64,000 nt of DNA, taken from positions 1 through 64,000 of the forward strand of contig CAWEGI010000014.1 in NCBI GenBank assembly GCA_963808815.1. The letters run 5' to 3'. The first letter of the stretch is position 1, and each line of letters opens with the position of its first letter. Shown in pieces: positions 33,112-42,961 of this stretch. Made by a program: the position numbers and the translations under genes. The notes beneath the pieces were generated by a model that made no database searches, was not told where the DNA came from, and saw only the letters and a list, made by a program, of their open reading frames with translations. Origin of the DNA: DATBLE01 sp963808815. Its GTDB lineage: Bacteria > Actinomycetota > Thermoleophilia > Gaiellales > Gaiellaceae.

Positions 33112-34130
33112 TACGACGCCATCCGCTTCGAGGTGCGGAGCACGATTGCGAAGAAGGGCGCCCCGAAGAACGCCGTCACGACGCCGATCGGAACCTCGCC
33201 CGGCGACAGCGCCGTGCGCGCGATCACGTCGGCGAGCACGAGGAAACCGCCGCCGACCAGCACCGACAGCGGCAGCAGGAGCCGGTAGCTCGGTCCGGCG
33301 ACCAGGCGGATCGCATGCGGGACGATGATCCCGACGAAACCGATCAGGCCGCTGACCGCGACCGCGGCGGCCGTGCCGACCGTCGCACAGAGGATCACCG
33401 CCAGCCGCACCCGCCCGACGTTCACGCCGAGGCTCGCCGCTTCCTCGTCGCCCACGCTGAGGACGTCGAGGAGGCGTCGATGCAACAGGATCCCCGTGAT
33501 CGCGACCGCAACGTACGGGAGCAGGATGACGACGTCGCGCCAGCCCGAGCTCGGCAGGCGGCCCAGGATCCACGAGTAGACCTCCTGGATCGTGTCCGAG
33601 TGCTGCTGCTGCACGAACGTCTGCACGGCTGTGAAGAAGGCGGCGACGGTGACGCCGGCCAGGACGAGCGTCGCGCCACCCGAGCCGGCTCCGGCCGACC
33701 GCCCGATCGCATATGCGGCCACCACCGCGACCGCCCCGCCGAGGAAGGCAGCCGGAGGCAGCGTGTTCTGGAAGTCGATCCCGCGCAGATATACGACCGC
33801 GATGGTCGCACCCAGCCCGGCACCGGCAGCCACGCCGAGCAGGTACGGGTCGGCGAGCGGGTTCCGGAACACGCCCTGGTACGACGCGCCGGCGACGGCC
33901 AGCATTGCGCCGACGAGCGCGCCCAGCACCACCCGCGGCATCCGGATGTCCCAGAGAATCGCCTCGTCGGTGGCCGAGAGCGGCGAGTGCACGTGGAGGA
34001 ACGGGATCCTGGCGGCGACCGACTCGAGCATCCCGCCGAGGCCGATGTCCACCGGCCCGACGAGCACGCCGAGCACAAGCGAGGCGACGAGGAAGAGCGC
34101 CGCCGCCAGGATCCAGCCCCGCGGGCTCAA
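33111..34130 (-). CDS. btuC: Corrinoid (B12) ABC transporter permease
   Basis: 339-residue FecCD-family permease with about ten membrane helices. Typical blocks are RMPRVVLGALVGAMLAVAGA, NPLADPYLLGVAAGAGLG, GDEEAASLGVNVGRVR (ATPase-coupling loop) and FVGIIVPHAIR. It begins at a TTG (34130) that overlaps the btuF stop as TTGA. It forms the channel of the BtuFCD importer in the cytoplasmic membrane. Confidence 0.92.
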   Translation of the reverse strand: MSPRGWILAAALFLVASLVLGVLVGPVDIGLGGMLESVAARIPFLHVHSPLSATDEAILWDIRMPRVVLGALVGAMLAVAGASYQGVFRNPLADPYLLGVAAGAGLGATIAVVYLRGIDFQNTLPPAAFLGGAVAVVAAYAIGRSAGAGSGGATLVLAGVTVAAFFTAVQTFVQQQHSDTIQEVYSWILGRLPSSGWRDVVILLPYVAVAITGILLHRRLLDVLSVGDEEAASLGVNVGRVRLAVILCATVGTAAAVAVSGLIGFVGIIVPHAIRLVAGPSYRLLLPLSVLVGGGFLVLADVIARTALSPGEVPIGVVTAFFGAPFFAIVLRTSKRMAS

Positions 34131-34984
34131 CTGCGCAGATGCCCCAGGGCGCCGGCGACGGCGCGGACGAAGTTGACGATCCGCGGCCCCCAGCGCGAGG
34201 CGATCGAGTCGTCGATGCGCACGATCGTCCCCGTCCGGACCGCGGCGACGTTCTTCCAGCCCGGTCGTGCGGCAACCGTCTGCGCCGACTGCGCACAGCA
34301 GTTGATGTCGGCGAGCACGACGATGTCCGGGCTGCGCGAGACGACGTACTCGGCCGAGAGCTTCGGATAGCCGCCGCTCCCCGCGGTGTCGGCGGCGTCC
34401 GCGATGTTCCTGAGCCCGAAGAGCGCGTAGACGCGCCCGATGAACGTGCTCGACGTTGCCGAATAGAGGTCGGGGCCGAGCTCGTGGAACACGCTCAGCC
34501 CTCGCGCGCGCGGCGTCGCCTTGGCCAGCAACACGTTGATCTGCGTCTTCATCCGGGTGACCACGCGGGTCGCTTCCGGAAGCCGGCCGGTGACCCTGCC
34601 GAGCGCGAGGATCTGGTTGTAGGCCCCGTTGAGGTTTCTGGCCGCGTCCTGGACGAGCACGCGGATCCCGAGCTTGCGAAGCGTGGCGACGAGGCCGTTG
34701 GGGTCGTACGCGACGATCACGAGGTCGGGCTTGTAGCCCGCGATCGCCTCGACGTTGGGCGTGAAGCCGGAGAGCTTGGTGCGGGGCGCCTGCTTCGGGT
34801 AGTCGGACTGATCGTCGACGGCGACCACCTGAGGGCCGGCGCCGATGGCGAACAGCGACTCGGTGGCGGTCGCCGACAGCGAGACGATCCGATGCGGGAC
34901 GGCGGCAGGCGCAGCCGGCGAGCCGGACGCTCCGACCACCGCTACGAGGGCTGCGACGAGAAGTCCGAGGACGAGTCTGGACAC
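34127..34984 (-). CDS. btuF: Corrinoid-binding protein of B12 ABC transporter
   Basis: 285 residues with a signal peptide (LVLGLLVAALVAVVGASGSP) and a periplasmic-binding-protein fold of the helical-backbone class: HRIVSLSATATESLFAIGAG at the start, DQSDYPKQA, KPDLVIVAYDP and a C-terminal half with VVLADINCCAQ. It captures corrinoids outside the membrane and delivers them to BtuC. GTG start at 34984 with GGAAGGGAGG upstream, directly below the riboswitch. Confidence 0.9.
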   Translation of the reverse strand: MSRLVLGLLVAALVAVVGASGSPAAPAAVPHRIVSLSATATESLFAIGAGPQVVAVDDQSDYPKQAPRTKLSGFTPNVEAIAGYKPDLVIVAYDPNGLVATLRKLGIRVLVQDAARNLNGAYNQILALGRVTGRLPEATRVVTRMKTQINVLLAKATPRARGLSVFHELGPDLYSATSSTFIGRVYALFGLRNIADAADTAGSGGYPKLSAEYVVSRSPDIVVLADINCCAQSAQTVAARPGWKNVAAVRTGTIVRIDDSIASRWGPRIVNFVRAVAGALGHLRS

Positions 34985-35027
34985 GAATCCTCCCTTCCGC
35001 GAGGGGTTCGATGGGGTTCGACGGCGG

Positions 35028-35195
35028 GCGGCAGGTCTTCTGACTCGGGGCTCCCCCGTCGCCGCCTTCCCGGGCCTCGCGGCCCAGTGGCGTCCTGGCG
35101 ACGGGCATCTCCCCTTACAGCGGCGGGACCGTCCCGGACTCGCACCGGGTTCCCTGACCGCGCGCCTATGTGGTGGCGGAGCCTATCACCCTGCC
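35028..35195 (-). ncRNA. Cobalamin riboswitch upstream of btuFCD-cobUTS
   Basis: Read on the minus strand, the region shows the conserved B12-riboswitch core: GGTGCGAGTCC near the 5' side, GCCGCTGTAAGGGG (B12 box variant), and GTCAGAAGACCTGCC at the 3' side. It lies 44 bases before btuF, with a GC-rich segment between that could sequester the ribosome site. Binding of adenosylcobalamin should turn the operon off. Confidence 0.92.
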
Positions 35196-35227
35196 TGACC
35201 CGTCCCGCCGCTCGTAGAATCGGGGGC

Positions 35228-35449
35228 ATGGAGCGCAAGGACGTCGGCGACCGGCAGCTGGACGCACTGCTCGAGCGGCTCGACCGCCTTGTCGCCGAGA
35301 TCCACGGCCTCAACCGGCGGCTGGACGCGGGCGAGAATCTCGCGCCGCTCGTCTACGAGCTGCGCGCGCTGAACGAGTCCCTCTCCGCCCTCGCGTACGC
35401 CGCGCTCGGCTCGCAGGGGCCGCAGGTGCGCCGCCGCCGCGCGAGCTAG
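35228..35449 (+). CDS. Small coiled-coil hypothetical protein
   Basis: 73 residues, almost entirely helical with Leu/Arg heptads (LDALLERLDRLVAEIHGLNR and YELRALNESLSALAYAALG) and a basic C-terminal tail. ATG at 35228; divergent from the cobalamin operon. No known family is recognised. Possibly a small dimeric coiled coil. Confidence 0.5.
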   Translation: MERKDVGDRQLDALLERLDRLVAEIHGLNRRLDAGENLAPLVYELRALNESLSALAYAALGSQGPQVRRRRAS

Positions 35450-35466
35450 ACTGCCCGCCTTTTGGC

Positions 35467-35491
35467 GCCGGTCGGGCTTTGCCCGGCCGGC
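35467..35491. terminator. Bidirectional hairpin between convergent genes
   Basis: An 11-base stem (GCCGGTCGGGC with GCCCGGCCGGC, one G-T pair) and a TTT loop, placed between the convergent stops at 35449 and 35510. No long T-run, so termination strength is uncertain. Confidence 0.55.
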
Positions 35492-35509
35492 TTGCCGGCA
35501 AGCGAGAGC

Positions 35510-36601
35510 TTAGCCGGCGATGCGGTAGATGGTGCCGCTCTGCGACACGGCGTAGAGGCCGCCGCGCGAGTCCTCGCCGAACGAGCTGAGCGACGGGATG
35601 CTGAAACGCTCCTTCCGGAACGAGGTGAGCTTGCCCTTGACCACCTTGAAGCTCCAGACGATCCCGGAGCAGTAGTCCCCGTAGAAGTAGCGCCCGACCA
35701 GGTCCTTCCGCGCTTTCCCGCGGTAGACGAAGCCGCCCGTGACCGAGCAGCCGACCCCGTGCGAGTAGACCTGGATCGGCCCGCGGTACGGCCCACGCGG
35801 GTCGAGCTTGCGGCTGCGATCGTACGGCGCCCGGCCTTCGTAGACCGCCCATCCGAAGTTCATCACCTGGTTGAGCCTGGCCCGCGGAACGTAGTCGATC
35901 TCCTCCCATGCGCCCTGGCCGACATCGGCGATGTAGAGGTCGCCCGTGGCGCGGTCGAACGAGAACCGCCACGGGTTGCGCAGTCCGTACTCGGCGAGCA
36001 CCGGCTGCGGATTGGCGGCGTTGACGTCCATCTTCCAGATCTTGGCCAGCTTGTTCGTGAAGGTCTGGCCGTTGTTGTTCGGGTCGCCGCCTGAGCCGCC
36101 GTCACCCATGCCGATGTAGAGCAGGCCGTCCGGCCCGAACGCGAGCTGGCCGCCGTTGTGGTTCGAGAACGGCTGCTTCTCGAAGAAGAGCTGCCGCGCC
36201 GACGACTCGATCGCGCGGGTGCCGTCCGAGCGGTACTCGACCACCCGCGTGTCGCCGTTCGTGTCGGTGTAGTCGACGTAGAAGAGGTGGTTCTGCGCGT
36301 ACCGGGGATGGAAGGCGACCGACAGCAGCCCCTGCTCGCCGCCGCTCTGGACCAGGTTCCGGATGTCGAGGAACGGCTGCGCCTGGAGCCGGCCGTTCTG
36401 GATCACCCGGATCGTCCCCTTCTGCTCGACCACGTACAGCCGCCCCGGCTCGTTCGCCGGCGCGGCGAGGTGGATGGGCGAGTCCAGCCCACGCGCGATC
36501 ACGACCGGGCTGATCGGCTTCGGCGCGGCAGCCTGGGCCGGCCCGACGAGCGCCAGCCCGAGTGCGATGAGCAGGAAGGCGCTAGCTCTTGAGCAGGACA
36601 C
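35510..36601 (-). CDS. PQQ-dependent sugar dehydrogenase-like (GSDH/sorbosone) protein
   Basis: 363 residues: signal peptide (ASAFLLIALGLALVGPAQA) then a six-bladed propeller of the soluble glucose/sorbosone dehydrogenase family. Blocks include LAAPANEPGRLYVVEQKGTI, SGGEQGLLSVAFHP, FSNHNGGQLAFGPDGLLYIG (catalytic-type His) and YGLRNPWRFSFD (Arg). It would oxidise sugars outside the membrane with PQQ, though many homologues have no proven substrate and no PQQ genes are in the window. GTG start at 36601 overlaps the trkA end by 20 bases. Confidence 0.87.
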   Translation of the reverse strand: MSCSRASAFLLIALGLALVGPAQAAAPKPISPVVIARGLDSPIHLAAPANEPGRLYVVEQKGTIRVIQNGRLQAQPFLDIRNLVQSGGEQGLLSVAFHPRYAQNHLFYVDYTDTNGDTRVVEYRSDGTRAIESSARQLFFEKQPFSNHNGGQLAFGPDGLLYIGMGDGGSGGDPNNNGQTFTNKLAKIWKMDVNAANPQPVLAEYGLRNPWRFSFDRATGDLYIADVGQGAWEEIDYVPRARLNQVMNFGWAVYEGRAPYDRSRKLDPRGPYRGPIQVYSHGVGCSVTGGFVYRGKARKDLVGRYFYGDYCSGIVWSFKVVKGKLTSFRKERFSIPSLSSFGEDSRGGLYAVSQSGTIYRIAG

Positions 36602-37244
36602 GGCGGAGCTCGTCTTCCTTCCCAGGCTGGAGGATGGCCAGCACCTGGTCGCCCGCCCGCAGGGAGGTGTCGCCGTCGGCGATCTCGAACTGGCCGTTGC
36701 GCTTCACCGAGATCAGGCGGGCGCCGTCGGGAAGCTGGAGCCGGTCGATCCGGGTGCCGGCGCAGTCGGCATCCGGCGGGATCAGGACCTCGACGATCTC
36801 GACGTTCTCCTTGGGCAGCTCGAGCAGGTGGACGAGGCCGTGCTCCGGCACCTCGTGCTCGATCAGCGCCATGATCGAAGAGGTTGCGCAGACGGTCGGG
36901 GAGACGCCGAGCAGGTCGAAGTGCACCTGGTTGCGCGGGTCGTTGACGCGCGCGATCACCTTCTCGACGCCGTAGCGCTCGCGGGCGAGCTGGCAGATGA
37001 CGATGTTGTCCTCGTCGTCGCCGGTCACCGCGACCACGATGCTCGGGGGCCGCTGGATGCCGGCCCGCTCGAGCACGAAGATCTCGGTCGCGTCGCCGTG
37101 GACGACGACGTGCTCGAACTCGTCCTCCAGCCGCTCGAACCTGTCGCGGCGCTGTTCGACGAGCGTCACCTCGTGGCCGACGCGGAGGAGGCTGCGCGCG
37201 AGGTTCGCTCCGATCTTGCCCCCACCTGCGATCAGGACGTACAT
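36582..37244 (-). CDS. trkA: TrkA-family potassium-channel regulatory subunit (RCK N and C domains)
   Basis: 220 residues: an NAD-binding Rossmann domain (LIAGGGKIGANLARSLL, GDATEIFVLERAG) to about 135 and a TrkA-C ligand domain (about 140-220) ending LRAGDQVLAIL. Such proteins gate Trk/Ktr potassium uptake. It follows a second, shorter TrkA-N gene after 8 bases; no membrane Trk/Ktr subunit is nearby. Start ATG at 37244. Confidence 0.88.
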   Translation of the reverse strand: MYVLIAGGGKIGANLARSLLRVGHEVTLVEQRRDRFERLEDEFEHVVVHGDATEIFVLERAGIQRPPSIVVAVTGDDEDNIVICQLARERYGVEKVIARVNDPRNQVHFDLLGVSPTVCATSSIMALIEHEVPEHGLVHLLELPKENVEIVEVLIPPDADCAGTRIDRLQLPDGARLISVKRNGQFEIADGDTSLRAGDQVLAILQPGKEDELRRVLLKS

Positions 37245-37252
37245 CGGTTCTT

Positions 37253-37681
37253 TCAGCCGACCTTCACGGGCTGGGGCACGTCGCAGGCGCGGACGGCCTC
37301 GGTCAGCCGCTCGATCGCGTTCGAGGTCGGGCAGACGGTACGCATGCCCTGCTGCTCGTAGAACTCGGCGCGAGCCGGGTCGAGCAGCCGTACGACCACG
37401 CAGTCGATCCCGAAGCGCTTCTGGACGACCTGACCGACCACGATGTTGGTGTTGTCGCCGTCGGTGGCGACCACGACTGCGTCGGCGTCCTCGACTCCTG
37501 CGCGGCGCAGGACGGACGTGTCCATGCCGTGGCCGACGACGAAACCGCCGCTCCAACTCTCGCCGAGGCGACCGAGCGCCTCTTCCTTCTCGTCGACCGC
37601 GACGACGTCCCAGCCCTCCTCCTGCAGCCGGTGCGCGACGGTCGAACCCACCCGGCCGCAGCCGATCACGATCGCCTTCAC
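37253..37681 (-). CDS. TrkA-N domain protein (short potassium-uptake regulator)
   Basis: 142 residues: only the Rossmann domain, with IVIGCGRVGSTVAHRL, the acidic end of strand two (VAVDEKEEALGR), GHGMDTSVLRRAGVEDADAV and ARAEFYEQQGM. The C-terminal ligand domain is missing. Paired with the longer TrkA downstream, the two may form a hetero-complex. Confidence 0.85.
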   Translation of the reverse strand: MKAIVIGCGRVGSTVAHRLQEEGWDVVAVDEKEEALGRLGESWSGGFVVGHGMDTSVLRRAGVEDADAVVVATDGDNTNIVVGQVVQKRFGIDCVVVRLLDPARAEFYEQQGMRTVCPTSNAIERLTEAVRACDVPQPVKVG

Positions 37682-37898
37682 GCCCTCAGCGTAGCCCAGG
37701 GGTCAAGCAGCGACATTGACTTCGGGGCCGAGTTCCCGGCGAAGAATGGCGGTTTTCCGCACCTGATCCGTCGGCCTGCCCCGTGGCCGCGCGAGACCCG
37801 GCGCGTCACCCCACGGAGCGATACGAACGACCGCGGGCACGGCCACGCGATGTCCATGTTCAAGCGCAGGCCACCAACAACAACCGAAGGAGGTTGAC

Positions 37899-38630
37899 AT
37901 GCTCGCTGAACTGATCGTCGACTTCCTACCCTGGCCCGGGGGCCGAGCGAAAGGACAGGATCGCGGCGCCACGCTCATCGGCAAGCTACTGTCCGGCCGG
38001 CTGTACATCCCGGAAACGGACACCCTGACGCCATCAAGAATGCGCTGATGGAGACCGGATGGCTCGCCGGCCAGGTGGTCGCCGCAGGCGACCTCCGGCA
38101 GGGCAAAGAGCCGTCGCTCGCATCGATGGTGACCGGCACGGCGCTGATCGAAGTGCTCCGGCCGCGCCGCTCGAAGGCGGTCCCGCGCCACTTCGTGCTA
38201 GCAGTGACGGCCGAGCGCGTCGTCGCCTTCGGGGCGGTCGGCGCGAGCGACGAGGACCAGGGCCGTCTACGAGCTGTGGGTCCGTCCGGACGAGCGCGGC
38301 TCCTGGCCGCGGGAGGCGGTGCGGCTGGTCGACCTGGCGCAGGGTGCCGATTCGACCGCCGCGACGCTCGAGCTCGACGGCCTCGACCGCGTGCCCGTGG
38401 CACCTCCACCGGCGGCAAGTCGTGGGGCGGCACTCTCGTCCTCGGCATGGAGCACGTTCCCGTCTTCCGGCCCGGCTCCGACACCGATTCCACCAACGAG
38501 CTTCCCGGCGGCAGCTGGACGGTCGCCGGCCTAGGTATCGAGACGCCAGCTCACGACCCCGCCCGTCGGCACGAACGTCGCCCGGGGCAACGACGACCCG
38601 GCCGAGCGCTTCCCGCCCTCGCTCTGCTGA
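37899..38630 (+). pseudogene. Actinobacterial hypothetical protein with several frameshifts
   Basis: A GAAGGAGG site precedes an ATG giving a 49-codon frame (LAELIVDFLPWPGG...). Then other frames carry conserved-looking segments: ETGWLAGQVVAAGDLRQGKE, ALIEVLRPRRSKAVPRHFVL, YELWVRPDERGSWPREAVRL, and finally GTNVARGNDDPAERFPPSLC with a stop at 38630. These fit one protein of about 240 residues of unknown function. The first 49 codons could also be a separate gene. Confidence 0.45.
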
Positions 38631-38681
38631 GACGATAGAACGGGCTGACGCGGAGTGGCCGCGGCTCGCCGCGGCACTCCA

Positions 38682-40607
38682 TCACGGCAGCGCCGCCTCT
38701 TCCTCGAGGACGCCCTGCGGGTAGGCGAGCACCATCACCTCGCAGGGCGCACGCCGGAGCACGTAGTCGACGGTCGGGCTGAAGAAGCGCGACTGGCGCC
38801 GCCAGCGGGGAGCCGAGCCCATCACGATCAGGTCGGCGCCGAGCTCGCGTGCCTTCTCCACGATCGCCTCGCCGATCGCGCGCGCGCGGACGGTGTCGCC
38901 CTCGATCGTCACGCCGTGCTCCCCCGCCAGCGTCCGCGCATCCTCGAGCGACGCGCTCGCCCGCTCCTGCTGGTCGGCCACCTCCGCGTCGAGCGGCAGC
39001 GACAGGGGGACGCGGATCACGTGCAGGGCGTGGATCGTGCCCCCTCGCTCCTCGGCGAGCTTGATCGCGGTCGCCAGCATCTCCTCGCCGATCGGCCCGA
39101 GCTTGACCGGGACGAGGATCCGTTCGTACTCGCCTTCGCCGGCGGGGACGAGGTCCGGGACCGGGGCCGCGACGTGCTCGAGCAGCCCCGCTCCCCGGCG
39201 GGCCCGCGCGTACACGTAGAGGCAGGCGCCGAGGAGCAGCCAGGCGGGACCGCCGATCCTGGCCGCGGCATGCGTGGAGAACGAGATCACCCAGAGCGCG
39301 ACCACAAGCGGGATGCCGAGCAGTGCGGCGACGGGAACAGGACGACCCCGGATGCGGACGTTCAGGGGGACGACGTACGGCCGGGGAAGGTCCGGCTCGG
39401 TGAAGCGCAGGCGCACGACCGCCGCCTGCGCGATTGCGAAGGTGATCAGCACTCCGAAGCTGTAGAGGCTGGCGAGGAACCGCGCCTCGCGACCGACCGA
39501 GGCGGAGACGATCACGAGCGTGATCGAGACCGCGGCGGCGCCGAGGATCGCGGCGGGCGGCAGCGTGCTGCGCCGGCCGAATGTCCCGAACGTGTGCGGC
39601 AGCATCTGATGCCGGCCGAGCGAGTAGACGACTCGGCCTACGCCGGAGATCGACGTGGTCGCGGCCGCGAGCAGGACGCCCGCGCCGGTCAGGCCGACCA
39701 TCACGCGCAGGATGTCGACGAGCAGGGCCGGCATGTGCCCGTCGAAGGCGGAGACGATCCCGACCAACGGCGCCTGGATCCAGTCCGTGGCGAGGCGCGT
39801 CGTGACGGAGTCGGAGCCGGTGACCGCTGGGAAGGCGGCCACTGCGACCACGCCGACCAGCGCAGATACCAGCACCGCCGCCCCGAGGCCGACGAACAGG
39901 CTGCGCGGCATGCTCGTGCCGGGCTCGCGCGCCTCCTGCGCCAGGTTGGCAAGCGTCTCCAGGCCGGTGTACGCGAGCATCGCCACGGGCAGCGCGAAGG
40001 CGAGCGAGTGCCAGGTCGGCGCCACGCCCGGGTGGGCGCCGTGGCCGAGGTCCGACGGCGAGAACAGGAAGGCGAAGCCGAGCACGATCAGGATCACGTC
40101 CGTGACGAACGCGACCACCGCGACGACGATCGCAATCCGGTAGAGACCTGGCCGGCGGATCAGCCGCAACAGGGTGATCGCGAGCACGATGAACACGGCG
40201 GCGACCACGTCCCACGGGTGGCGCGTCAATCGCAGCCAGCCGATCGCTTCCCCGAAGTAGTGCGGCATGAAGAGGGCGGCGAGCGCGATCACGATCGTGT
40301 AGTCGAGTAGCAGCACCCAGCCGGTCAGGAACCCGATCGGGTCGTTGAACGCCCGGCGCGCGAGCATCGCCGCGCCGCCCGTCTCGGGGATTGCGGCCGT
40401 GCCCTCGGCGTACGAGAGCGAGACGAGCATGAAGACCGCGCCGGCCACGAGCAGCACCCACGGGGTCAGCCCCAGCGCGAAGAGTGCGACGATCCCGAGC
40501 GCGAAGTAGATAGACGAGCCGACCTCGCCGTACGCGACCGACGCGAGCGACTCCTCGCTGAGGGTGCGGACGAGCCCGGGTAGACGCCGTCTCGGCCGAG
40601 GACTCAT
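38682..40607 (-). CDS. APC-family amino-acid permease fused to a UspA domain
   Basis: 641 residues. Residues 20-460 form a 12-helix APC permease (VGSSIYFALGIVALFALGLT, YTGLETLANLAQEAREPG). After a short linker a universal-stress-protein domain follows (about 495-635) with YERILVPVKLGPIGEEMLA, HVIRVPLSLPLDAE and MGSAPRWRR then PCEVMVL. The Usp part may bind ATP and regulate transport. The gene is last in a chain with the small membrane protein (40604) and a second, similar fusion (40771). Solute unknown. Confidence 0.9.
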   Translation of the reverse strand: MSPRPRRRLPGLVRTLSEESLASVAYGEVGSSIYFALGIVALFALGLTPWVLLVAGAVFMLVSLSYAEGTAAIPETGGAAMLARRAFNDPIGFLTGWVLLLDYTIVIALAALFMPHYFGEAIGWLRLTRHPWDVVAAVFIVLAITLLRLIRRPGLYRIAIVVAVVAFVTDVILIVLGFAFLFSPSDLGHGAHPGVAPTWHSLAFALPVAMLAYTGLETLANLAQEAREPGTSMPRSLFVGLGAAVLVSALVGVVAVAAFPAVTGSDSVTTRLATDWIQAPLVGIVSAFDGHMPALLVDILRVMVGLTGAGVLLAAATTSISGVGRVVYSLGRHQMLPHTFGTFGRRSTLPPAAILGAAAVSITLVIVSASVGREARFLASLYSFGVLITFAIAQAAVVRLRFTEPDLPRPYVVPLNVRIRGRPVPVAALLGIPLVVALWVISFSTHAAARIGGPAWLLLGACLYVYARARRGAGLLEHVAAPVPDLVPAGEGEYERILVPVKLGPIGEEMLATAIKLAEERGGTIHALHVIRVPLSLPLDAEVADQQERASASLEDARTLAGEHGVTIEGDTVRARAIGEAIVEKARELGADLIVMGSAPRWRRQSRFFSPTVDYVLRRAPCEVMVLAYPQGVLEEEAALP

Positions 40608-40774
40608 CGCGTGGCCAGGTAGAGCCGGAGGGCGCCCGCCGCGACCAGCATGGCGCCGATGATCAGGCCGAGGCCGCCGCCGACGCCCGCCTGGACGGTT
40701 CGAACGATCACCGCCAGGCCGAGGACGACCAGGAGCGCAGAGATCGCAGCGGTGCCACGCCGTCTCGTGTTCAT
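40604..40774 (-). CDS. Tiny two-helix membrane protein between two permease fusions
   Basis: 56 residues: a basic N-terminus (MNTRRRG), helix AAISALLVVLGLAVIVRTV, Gly-rich turn, and helix GLGLIIGAMLVAAGALRLYL. Both its start and its stop overlap neighbours by ATGA, so it should be made together with the two APC-Usp proteins and may be their accessory subunit. Confidence 0.7.
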   Translation of the reverse strand: MNTRRRGTAAISALLVVLGLAVIVRTVQAGVGGGLGLIIGAMLVAAGALRLYLATR

Positions 40775-42670
40775 GCCGCCTGCTTCCCCGCCGCGATCAG
40801 CACCCGACACGGCGCTTCCCGCAGGACGTAGTCGACGGTGCCGCCGAAGAGCGCCCGCCGGCCGGCGATCGCCTGCCGGGGGGCGCCGAGCAGCACGAGC
40901 TCTGCGTTGCGGCGTCGGGCCTCCTCGACGATTGCGGGGCCGGCCTTCCGCGCGCGAAGGAGCCGGGTGACCGCACGCACGCCGTAGCTCTCGACGAGCG
41001 CCTGGGCGTCGTCGAGCAGCACCTCGGCGTCATCCTGCTGCTCGGGCAGCTTCGCGTCGAGCGGGAGCGAGAGCGGCACCTCGATCACGTGGACGATCGC
41101 GACGGTCGCGCCGCGCTGCGCAGCCAGTCGCGCGGCGGCAACGAGCGCCTCCTCGCTCTCGCCGGTCCGCTTCACCGGCACGACGATCGTCCGGTACTCG
41201 ATCGGTCAACGAGGGGCCGAGGACGAGCATCGGGGCCTTCACGGTCGCGGTCAGTGGCTCCCCGACCACGCGGGTGCGGTACACCCAGTAGAACACCAAC
41301 CCGCCCGCCAGCCAGCCGAGGCCCGCCCAGCGCGCCGGCGGATACTGGACGACCACGACGACCCAGGCGAGCGACGTGCCGAGCCCGCCGAGGAGCGCGA
41401 ACAGCGGCAGATCGAGGTCGCCGATGCGGAGGTTCGGCCGGGCGCGGTACGCCCCGGGCTCCTGCTTCTTGCGGCGGAGCTGGATGATCGAGGCGTGCGC
41501 GATCGTGAAGGACAGCATCGCGCCGAACGAGTACATCGTTCCGAGGAAGCTGACCCTCCCCGGCAGCAGCACGGCGATCGGGATCGCGGCGGCGAAGACG
41601 ATCAGCGAGAGCCACGGGGTCTTGAAGCGCGGGTGGAGTCGACGGAACACCTCGGGGAGCTGCCGGTGCATGGCCATCGAGTACGTGATCCGGGACGCTC
41701 CGATCACGCCCGCGTTCGTGGCGATGAACAGGATCGTCGCCGCCAGGAGGCCGACGTAGACCTTCCCGGCGCTGAGCACCCAGCCGTGCAGCCCGAGATT
41801 CTCGACGAGCCCCAGCACCGGGTCGTTCTCGAACCCTCCCTGGTCGGGTGGCAGGCCGAGCTTCGTCACGTAGTCGCCCGCCGCGTCCTTGTAGACCGGC
41901 AGCGCCGAGAGCGCGACCAACGGCAGCGTGAAGTAGATCGCGAACACGGCGACCGCGACGAGGCGGATCGACGCCGGAATCGACCGGGTCGGGTCGCGCG
42001 CCTCCTCGGCGAGGTTCGAGACGGTCTCGATCCCCGTGTAGGCGATCATCGCCACCGGAATCGCGAGCGCGAAGTTCCCCCAGGTCGGCGCGATCCCCCA
42101 GTGGACGTTCGCGGTCAGGATGTGCGGGTCGAAGACGATTACGAATCCGATGATCACGAGCAGCAACTGCGTGGCGAAGTCGACGACGGCGAGGAAGACG
42201 TTCAGGCCCGCCGCCTCCTTGATCCCGACGATGTTGATCGCCACCAGGATCAGGATCACCGCGGCACCTCCGATGATGTCCCACGGGTTCGTCCTCAGCG
42301 GCCCCCAGAAGATCGACAGGTAGTGCGGGACGAAGAACGCCGAGATGGCGACGGTGATGATGTAGTTGAGCATCTGCGCCCAGGCGGCCACGAAGGAGAC
42401 GAGCTCGTTGAAGGCGTGGCGGGCGAAGCTCGACGAGCCGCCCGCCTCGGGGTAGCGGACGGTGCCCTCGGCGTAGGTCGCGGCGGTGCAGGCGAAGATC
42501 AACCCGCTGATCACGAAGACGAGCGGGGTCAGCCCGAGCGCGATCGCGGCGGTGACGCCGAGCGCGTAGTAGATCGACGAGCCGACGTTGCCGTAGGCGG
42601 TCGAGAAGAGCGCCGGTGTCCCGAGAACGCGCTCCAGTCCCTGCTGCTGCCGCCGGCGCCTGTGAGGCAC
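40771..42670 (-). CDS. Second APC permease-UspA fusion, one frameshift
   Basis: GTG at 42670. The permease part has the same architecture as the downstream fusion (VGSSIYYALGVTAAIALGLT, YAEGTVRYPEAGG, YTGIETVSNLAEEARDPT). Near 41205 the frame shifts by one; the next frame continues YRTIVVPVKRTGESEEALV, HVIEVPLSLPLDAKLPEQQD and GAPRQAIAGRR, PCRVLIA, a complete Usp domain. The two gene products are paralogues in tandem. The break is probably a sequence error. Function as amino-acid or related solute transporter. Confidence 0.85.
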
Positions 42671-42685
42671 CGGCCAACAATACGC

Positions 42686-42723
42686 GGGGGAACCGCTGGT
42701 TCCCCCACGAGCCCCCTCCTTGC
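42686..42723 (-). repeat. 38-base palindromic intergenic repeat, copy A
   Basis: On the minus strand, GCAAGGAGGGGGCTC then GTGGGGGAACC, then AGCGGTTCCCCC. It contains a perfect inverted repeat (GGGGGAACC / GGTTCCCCC, loop of three). The related copy B lies in opposite orientation at 42962. Confidence 0.7.
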
Positions 42724-42961
42724 GGGCGGAGGCGGGCGCCGATCGGTTGCAGAGCCGGCGACGGCACTGGTAACGCAAGCGACGGCGCACCCTCGATCGC
42801 GAGCGGCCGCGGCCGCCATGTCGGCCGCGGCGGCGGGGTCACGTCAGACGCCGCCGTGACCGACACGGCGGGCACGGCTCGGAAGGCTTCTCGGGTCCGA
42901 ACTCGGCGGCAGTGCGATCTCAGCCGCCGGCTCCGCACCGTTCTGCGCCGCTCAAACGCCG

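Noticed and set aside
38655..40310. A 551-codon plus-strand frame opposite the APC-Usp gene
   Set aside because: Low-complexity, charge-rich translation with no family motif; the minus strand encodes a clear permease-Usp protein.
41495..42859. A 454-codon plus-strand frame opposite the second APC-Usp gene
   Set aside because: Same reason: antisense shadow, no ribosome site, no domain.
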